Positions 16,745 through 21,662 of a stretch of 21,662 nt of DNA are shown piece after piece (position 1 is the first letter of the stretch; the number at the start of each line of letters is the position of its first letter). The position numbers and the translations under genes are program-made. Below the pieces are notes generated by a model. The model made no database searches. It saw nothing but the letters and a program-made list of their open reading frames with translations, and was not told where the DNA came from. Origin of the DNA: Botryllus schlosseri (lineage: Eukaryota > Chordata > Ascidiacea > Stolidobranchia > Styelidae); NCBI GenBank assembly GCA_000444245.1, contig ATSW01007833.1, positions 1 through 21,662 on the forward strand. The letters run 5' to 3'.

Positions 16745-17217
16745 CTGCACAAGAATCGAAATTGCTTCGAAGATCAAAAGAGGAGCATCTACTTCTACTT
16801 TAAACGATTTAGATTTTTAAAAGTGAACTTTTAAGATCGCTTAAGGGATTATATTTTCTAAGATTCTGTCCATTTATGTAGGCTATACGATATTAGCAAA
16901 AAGATTGATAATGATGATTAGTTCAAACCGTGCAATAATTCAATTGAAACGCACAATAAGGAAATGCTCTACGTGCAGTGGCTAATATTCCATCGACACC
17001 GTNAGTTCTGAGGGAGGTATACTGTTTTTGTTAACCTCCTTCTGGGCGTGGATACGCACTTTTTTTGCTAAAACTGTAGTGTCATGAATCATTTTGCATT
17101 GCGAATGTTGTAACTTCTACACTAAGAGTAGGCCTATAACCGTCTCCGATTAAGCAGTAACGCTGACAACTTTGATCACCCGTGCCCGCTTCTGACATTG
17201 ACTTTTAAACTGTATAT

Positions 17218-17749
17218 TAGGGCTGTTCGAATCTTTTTTCTTCAAATTTTGCTGGCTATTGATAAAATCGTTAGACAACCTAAAAAACGCTGCACAACAA
17301 ATTCGGCTGAACTCCAACCGGTAGAAGCGAAGTCATTGGAATACAAAAATTTTGGATTTTGAAAAAATTGTATTGCTGGCAATTTGTCTTTAATTCTTTA
17401 TTATAGATATACCCACCGTAAATACTACAATTTGAAATCCTAAATTTTCTAGATATACCCACCGTAAATACTACGATTTGAAATCCTAAATTTTGAACAT
17501 CGATAACTTCGCTTATACGGGTTAGANTTGAGCCAAATTTGTTGTGCAACGTATTTTTAGACAACCTCACACTTTCATGCGGTAGACAGTACAATTTGAA
17601 TAAATACAAAATTTATTACTATGATAAATTCGCTTCCACTGGTTGGAATTGAGCCAAAATTGATGTGCAGTGTTTTTTAGGAAACCTTACAATTTTATCA
17701 AGTTGCCAGTAAAATTTGAAGAAAAAAAAGTCATTTTTGAACAGCCCTA
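17218..17749. mobile_element. hAT-type MITE, copy 3
   Basis: The ends TAGGGCTGTTCGAA and, inverted, TAGGGCTGTTCAAAAA agree well. The modules GCTGGCTATTGATAAAATCG, GCACAACAAATTCGGCTGAA and GGTTGGAATTGAGCCAAAAT are shared with copies 1 and 2. An internal tandem duplication with a 46-bp period lies at 17404-17495 (TAGATATACCCACCGTAAAT twice). The 8-mer CTGTATAT before the left end resembles CTGCATAT, three bases past the right end. Confidence 0.82.
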
Positions 17750-18027
17750 TAACTGCATATACTCGAGTCCTTTTCAAACTTTTCATCTTATACTCATAGT
17801 AGTATTGACAATAAGTCTTTGAAATCGCTATTTCTAGTTGTAATTGCTTCTACACTTTGACCATCTTCCACCAAACCATACTTTTTTAGAGCACTCAACT
17901 GTGTAATTTCACAGACCATTCGACTTCCCCTTGAAGTCGTTTTGACATGTCTTTTAAATTGCAGCTTCTACTTGTAAATGAGTATATAAATTACTGGCGT
18001 TACTTCTAATTCTGATCAAGTAGCAAC

Positions 18028-19603
18028 CAGGGCTTCGGAGCAGCCGTAAATTTGCATTGCTCCAGCTCCGGCTCCGGAGCTTTCTTCTATCATACATCAG
18101 CTCCGGCTCCAGCTCCGGAGCAGCATTATTACCGCTGCTCCGGCTCCAGCTCCGGCTCCGGCTCTGAAAACTATCGAAGGTGTCTGTCTATATCAGGGGT
18201 GAGCAACCCGCGGCCTGCAGGCCATATGTGGCCCGCGAGAAGGCTTTGAGTGGTCCGCGAGCTAATTTCCCATTATATCATCGAAATTATGTTATATTAT
18301 CGAAATTGAATTGCTCAGATTGTGAACTCGCTAGGCCAACCAAAAATATGATTAGTCTGGCCGCGGCACTTGGGATGTTGATGACTGGACTAAGATATCA
18401 GTTTCGACGCATTGGCAGATCCAGGGTCCAGTCACATTTTTAGTAAATCGTCGTCTATTACAATAAACTAAAAAAGCACTTTACTCCGTGCCACAGCATT
18501 AAAATTCTGATGCAACGTTTTAACACTGGCACTTTACTCATTGCCATTAGGCCATACAGCTCAATTCAATCTTCAAATGTGCGATTATTATTGAACTGTA
18601 ACTGTATTAGGGGCAAAATGGGCGGATATAACGACATGATAAATAGAAATTCGATTTGTACCAAATGGCCTATGGTTTGACGTTCGATATTGGTGCACTC
18701 GTTACCAGTCCATCCGGTGTCGATCAAGTTTATCGGAATAATATTTTCCCGTTGAAATGAATCGAATAATCGAAATAAACACTGTTTGTACATTTACAAG
18801 TTTACGAAACAGATGATTACAAATTGGAAATCGCGTATCAAATCAGTAGTTTGTCTCCAACATAGAATACCATGGGGTTTTGGCCTACTCTTCTGTCATT
18901 GTCATCCTCTATTTAAGCTCGAAAATCCTTACTGGAGTGAATAACAATGATGCGCAGTAATGAATTGCAATTAGCATGCATAATTGTATACTCGCAATAA
19001 CACTGTCCACTTTCGCGGCCCGACTAAAGGACTATCACGAAAAAACGAGTATTTGCTTATCCGATTCAGAATAGCAACGATGAGATGGAATTTCTCGGCT
19101 CGTGCTTGTCATATCGAAATGTGCAACGAAATCACGTTTTTATAATCTCTCCCTTTTCGCGTAATACATAGTGATCATTATTTTCGAACCGTATACAATT
19201 GGCCAACAAGGTTGTGCTGCGATGAAATTGCGGGTATGCCGAATACCCACAATATTGACAGGCATATGTCGCATACCGAGGTTCGGCTCTCATGTATGAA
19301 AATTGAACATTGAACATACGACTGCTCTACTATGAAATCCCCAGGAACATGGTTAGCGCCAAAGAGGAAAAGATTCTTGATTTGGCGAAGGTTTGCTGTT
19401 TAATTCGGTGAACTCGGCAGATATGGTTGTTGCATATATAATAGCATCTTATGAAATACGTCGGAGCCGGAGCTACCGCTCAAATAACTGGCTCCGGCTC
19501 CGGCTCCGGCTGAATTTTATATAGAGCTCCGGCTCCGGCTCCGGTCAAAATGCACGGCTCCGGGGCTCCGGCTCCGGGCTCCGGCTCCGGCTCCAAAGCC
19601 CTG
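18028..19603. mobile_element. hAT element, 1.58 kb, with GGAGCC subterminal repeats and perfect 8-bp duplications
   Basis: The left end CAGGGCTTCGGAGC and the inverted right end CAGGGCTTTGGAGC match at 13 of 14 bases. The flanks GTAGCAAC at 18020-18027 and GTAGCAAC at 19604-19611 are identical. Clusters of CTCCGG/GGAGCC hexamers lie just inside both ends (18056-18165 and 19459-19595); such subterminal repeats are where hAT transposases bind. About 1.3 kb between them has no recognisable transposase, so it appears non-autonomous. Plus- and minus-strand frames over the hexamers give false Pro-Glu or Gly-Ser repeats. Confidence 0.9.
18194..18387. mobile_element. Nested hAT-like (Charlie-type) short element or end
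   Basis: CAGGGGTGAGCAACCCGCGG followed by CCTGCAGGCC and TGTGGCCCGCGAGAAGG is a typical Charlie-like left end. About 170 bp later TGGCCGCGGCACTTGGGATG and TTGATGACTG could be a decayed right end; 11 of 16 terminal bases agree when inverted. It lies wholly within the element at 18028-19603, so it is younger than that insertion or was carried by it. Confidence 0.55.
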
Positions 19604-19611
19604 GTAGCAAC

Positions 19612-21662
19612 CTTAACTACTTTGACCACCTCTGGGAGTAAAGAGCATACCTCTTCTGCACTGCAGTTTACAGTTCTGACGCAATTCGTATCCGAGCAAT
19701 TAAATCTTTTTTGCACGAACTTTCCCCGCACACAATTTGGATTGTCAGCGGCCAAAATAATCAACGACCTTTCTCGACAAGTCGCGTTCAATTTAGGGAG
19801 CCAAAACGTTTCTGTCGCCAAGTCATTACGAGTTTGGTCGATAGTCGCGGATTCGCCAGATCTGTGAAACAAACGATTGTGAGACTGACGCGCAATTCAC
19901 TCGCATTTCCTCTCACCCCTGAGCTAAGGAATTCTCTACGGCGCCACAAATCAACGTTACGCACAAACACAGCCTAACATTCATGCCTATGCTGTACTTA
20001 TGTTTATTCTGAAAACCAATAGTTCGTAAGTCCAAAATCCATAACAAACAGACAACAGCAATGATAACATAAAAATGCACATCCACAGTATTCAGTATGA
20101 TAGGAATGATCTTAAAATATTGTTAATAGTAGTTTCTAGACCATAGTTTGTACAAGTCTGAAATGAGCATCAATATCAGGTATGGAAATTCCTGGTTAAT
20201 TGCTTTTCGTTGCTTAGTTTAATGACGACGAACTGAGTCCATTTTGTCACAAATCACAAGTGTAGTTGCTGACGCCTTCAAACCTCATTGCAATGTGAGC
20301 ACTACGCATCCGGAAGCAGCACGATCGCCACGCCACACGTCACATTACGCTTATTGCATCACATCCTGTTCGTTATCGTCGCATTTCAGGAGATTATGGC
20401 GTCAAAAGCGATTGATATTAGTGACACCTTCTCCCAAATACGGTCGTTCTAGCCACAGAGTCATTTTATAGATTATACAAACGAGGTTTGGGGTTAACTC
20501 GTAACTAGACTAATTCATCTCATTTCACCGAATTGCATTTTTGTTCGATGATATAGAATTGCAAATAAATATTCTCATAGAACTGTGGTTATAACTCTAA
20601 CTCCAATTTAATTTGGAAAAGCTAAGCTTTTCTAGTTGTGACTCACAGAATCTAATCGACACGCCAAAAGGTCACATTAACTCATTAGTATAATTGCTCG
20701 TCAGAAAAACATTTCGATCGAATCGCTTCTTCCTTCTCCACCTCAAGTGTATGGGAACAAGATCTGAAAAATACTCTAAAAAATTCTCAGAGAAGTTCGG
20801 GAAAGTAGATTAGATCGTGGTGTTGCATGAATTTAGCAGTACAACGAACTGGGCTACTTTGGAAACGCAAAATGACCAATAACGTTACAAATGGGGGAAA
20901 TACTTTAAACAAATATATTAGTTACTGCGATGGCTATTTCACGTGGTTTCTATAATATTTCACATAAAAGCCATGCAAACTATTCAAAAACTACATTCAA
21001 CGTCTCAAAATCATCACGCTCCCTAGGTCATCAACAATTGCATCGTCGCAATAATATTTCGAACGAATCGTTTCTAACTTGTGAACGGTCATGAAATATG
21101 AATGAGTTGCGAGATTGTTGAATGCTCGGTCTTGCTCCAATCCTCAAGGTGCTAAAGCGTTGATGAATCACCAATTCGACCACAATACTGACTCAGTAAC
21201 GTACAAACGTAAGCATTGTGCGGTCTTTTACTCTTTGCGCAAAACCGCAAGAGTCTGAAGTCTTTGCTACAAAATTCGGCAGCTCCTGATCGACTTCTAC
21301 ACCAAATCTGGCGTTTAAAAACAGGCTTTCTACTCCCGTTGACCTCGCCTATACACGAAGCCACCATTATGCGTGGCAATGACACACAAATTGATTATTA
21401 TTCAAAGATTCAGCCTCGGCTACAATTCCCTCGAGGTTAACCCCGACCTCGATTCACCAAGCGCCGCACGCCGCACTGAAGCCAAATTTTATTCGGCGTA
21501 GATGATTCTTGGCGACAATCCCATTGATGTTATCTTCTATTGCAGCCAGTGCCACTGCACAAGTGCATGCATTTTCTTTACATAGTTTAGGTGGGCGTCT
21601 GATATCAAAGACTACTCCAAGTCGTTTCGACACCTTGTTATCTATTCATTGTATCGTGACTG
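19612..21662. other. Two kilobases without a confident gene
   Basis: No transposon ends or arrays are clear here; a weak relative of repeat D may lie at about 20500-20640. Two minus-strand, cysteine-containing stretches with usable splice borders could be upstream exons of the TSP1 receptor: about 19719-19651 (RFNCSDTNCVRTVNCSAEE, donor GTATGC) and 21348-21232 (RQIWCRSRSGAAEFCS, phase 1 at both ends). Both are weak. No confident plus-strand gene is seen. Confidence 0.4.

Noticed and set aside
19480-19872. Minus-strand frame with a Glu-Pro repeat resembling a structural protein
   Set aside because: The EPEPEP stretch is translated GGAGCC subterminal repeats of the hAT element; the opposite frame gives an equally artificial Gly-Ser repeat.

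Overview
This is an A+T-rich, intron-rich metazoan genomic window. Two protein-coding genes can be followed exon by exon in convergent orientation, set among many short non-autonomous DNA transposons and dispersed intronic repeats. Canonical GT..AG introns of tens to about 1,400 bp, animal-type protein families and many hAT-like miniature elements point to an invertebrate animal. A tunicate or similar marine invertebrate would fit, but the sequence alone does not settle the taxon. Five isolated ambiguous bases (N at 15575, 15834, 16166, 17003, 17527) suggest a draft consensus.

Gene 1 (+ strand, 3395-10962) is the histone-arginine methyltransferase CARM1/PRMT4. Thirteen exons with matching phases encode about 528 residues. 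They run from inside the N-terminal PH/EVH1-like domain, through a complete Rossmann SAM-binding core and beta-barrel, to a short divergent Gln/Pro/Ser-rich tail ending at 10962. The N-terminal exon(s), roughly 75 residues by comparison with human CARM1, are not seen and probably lie upstream of the window.

Gene 2 (- strand, 16744 down to 12333) is the 3' part of a single-pass membrane protein. One exon carries the WSEW half of a thrombospondin type-1 repeat. The next completes that repeat and holds a transmembrane helix, and two further exons give a cytoplasmic tail of about 300 residues. I do not recognise its orthologue. The two genes converge on a 1.4-kb intergenic stretch (10963-12332).

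Region by region: 1-3394 holds repeats, including a foldback element with long composite inverted arms (about 1017-2835) and a tRNA-like box A/box B segment on the minus strand (about 3105-3178). 3395-10962 is CARM1, with two copies of a hAT-type MITE in its introns (3760-4255 with perfect 8-bp duplications, and a decayed copy at 9466-10055), TAGTTCTAG-rich minisatellite-like tracts, and a short hairpin repeat family. 12333-16744 is gene 2, whose introns hold the same TAGTTCTAG repeats, a degenerate A/T-rich tandem array and a non-autonomous hAT-like element (15252-16044). 16745-21662 holds a third MITE copy (17218-17749), a 1.58-kb hAT element with GGAGCC subterminal repeats and perfect 8-bp duplications (18028-19603) carrying a nested hAT-like terminus, and about 2 kb with only two weak candidate exons.

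Nothing here looks like a gene cluster or a defence system. The most informative structure is the layered set of non-autonomous hAT-like elements and the recurrent intronic repeats shared between the two genes.
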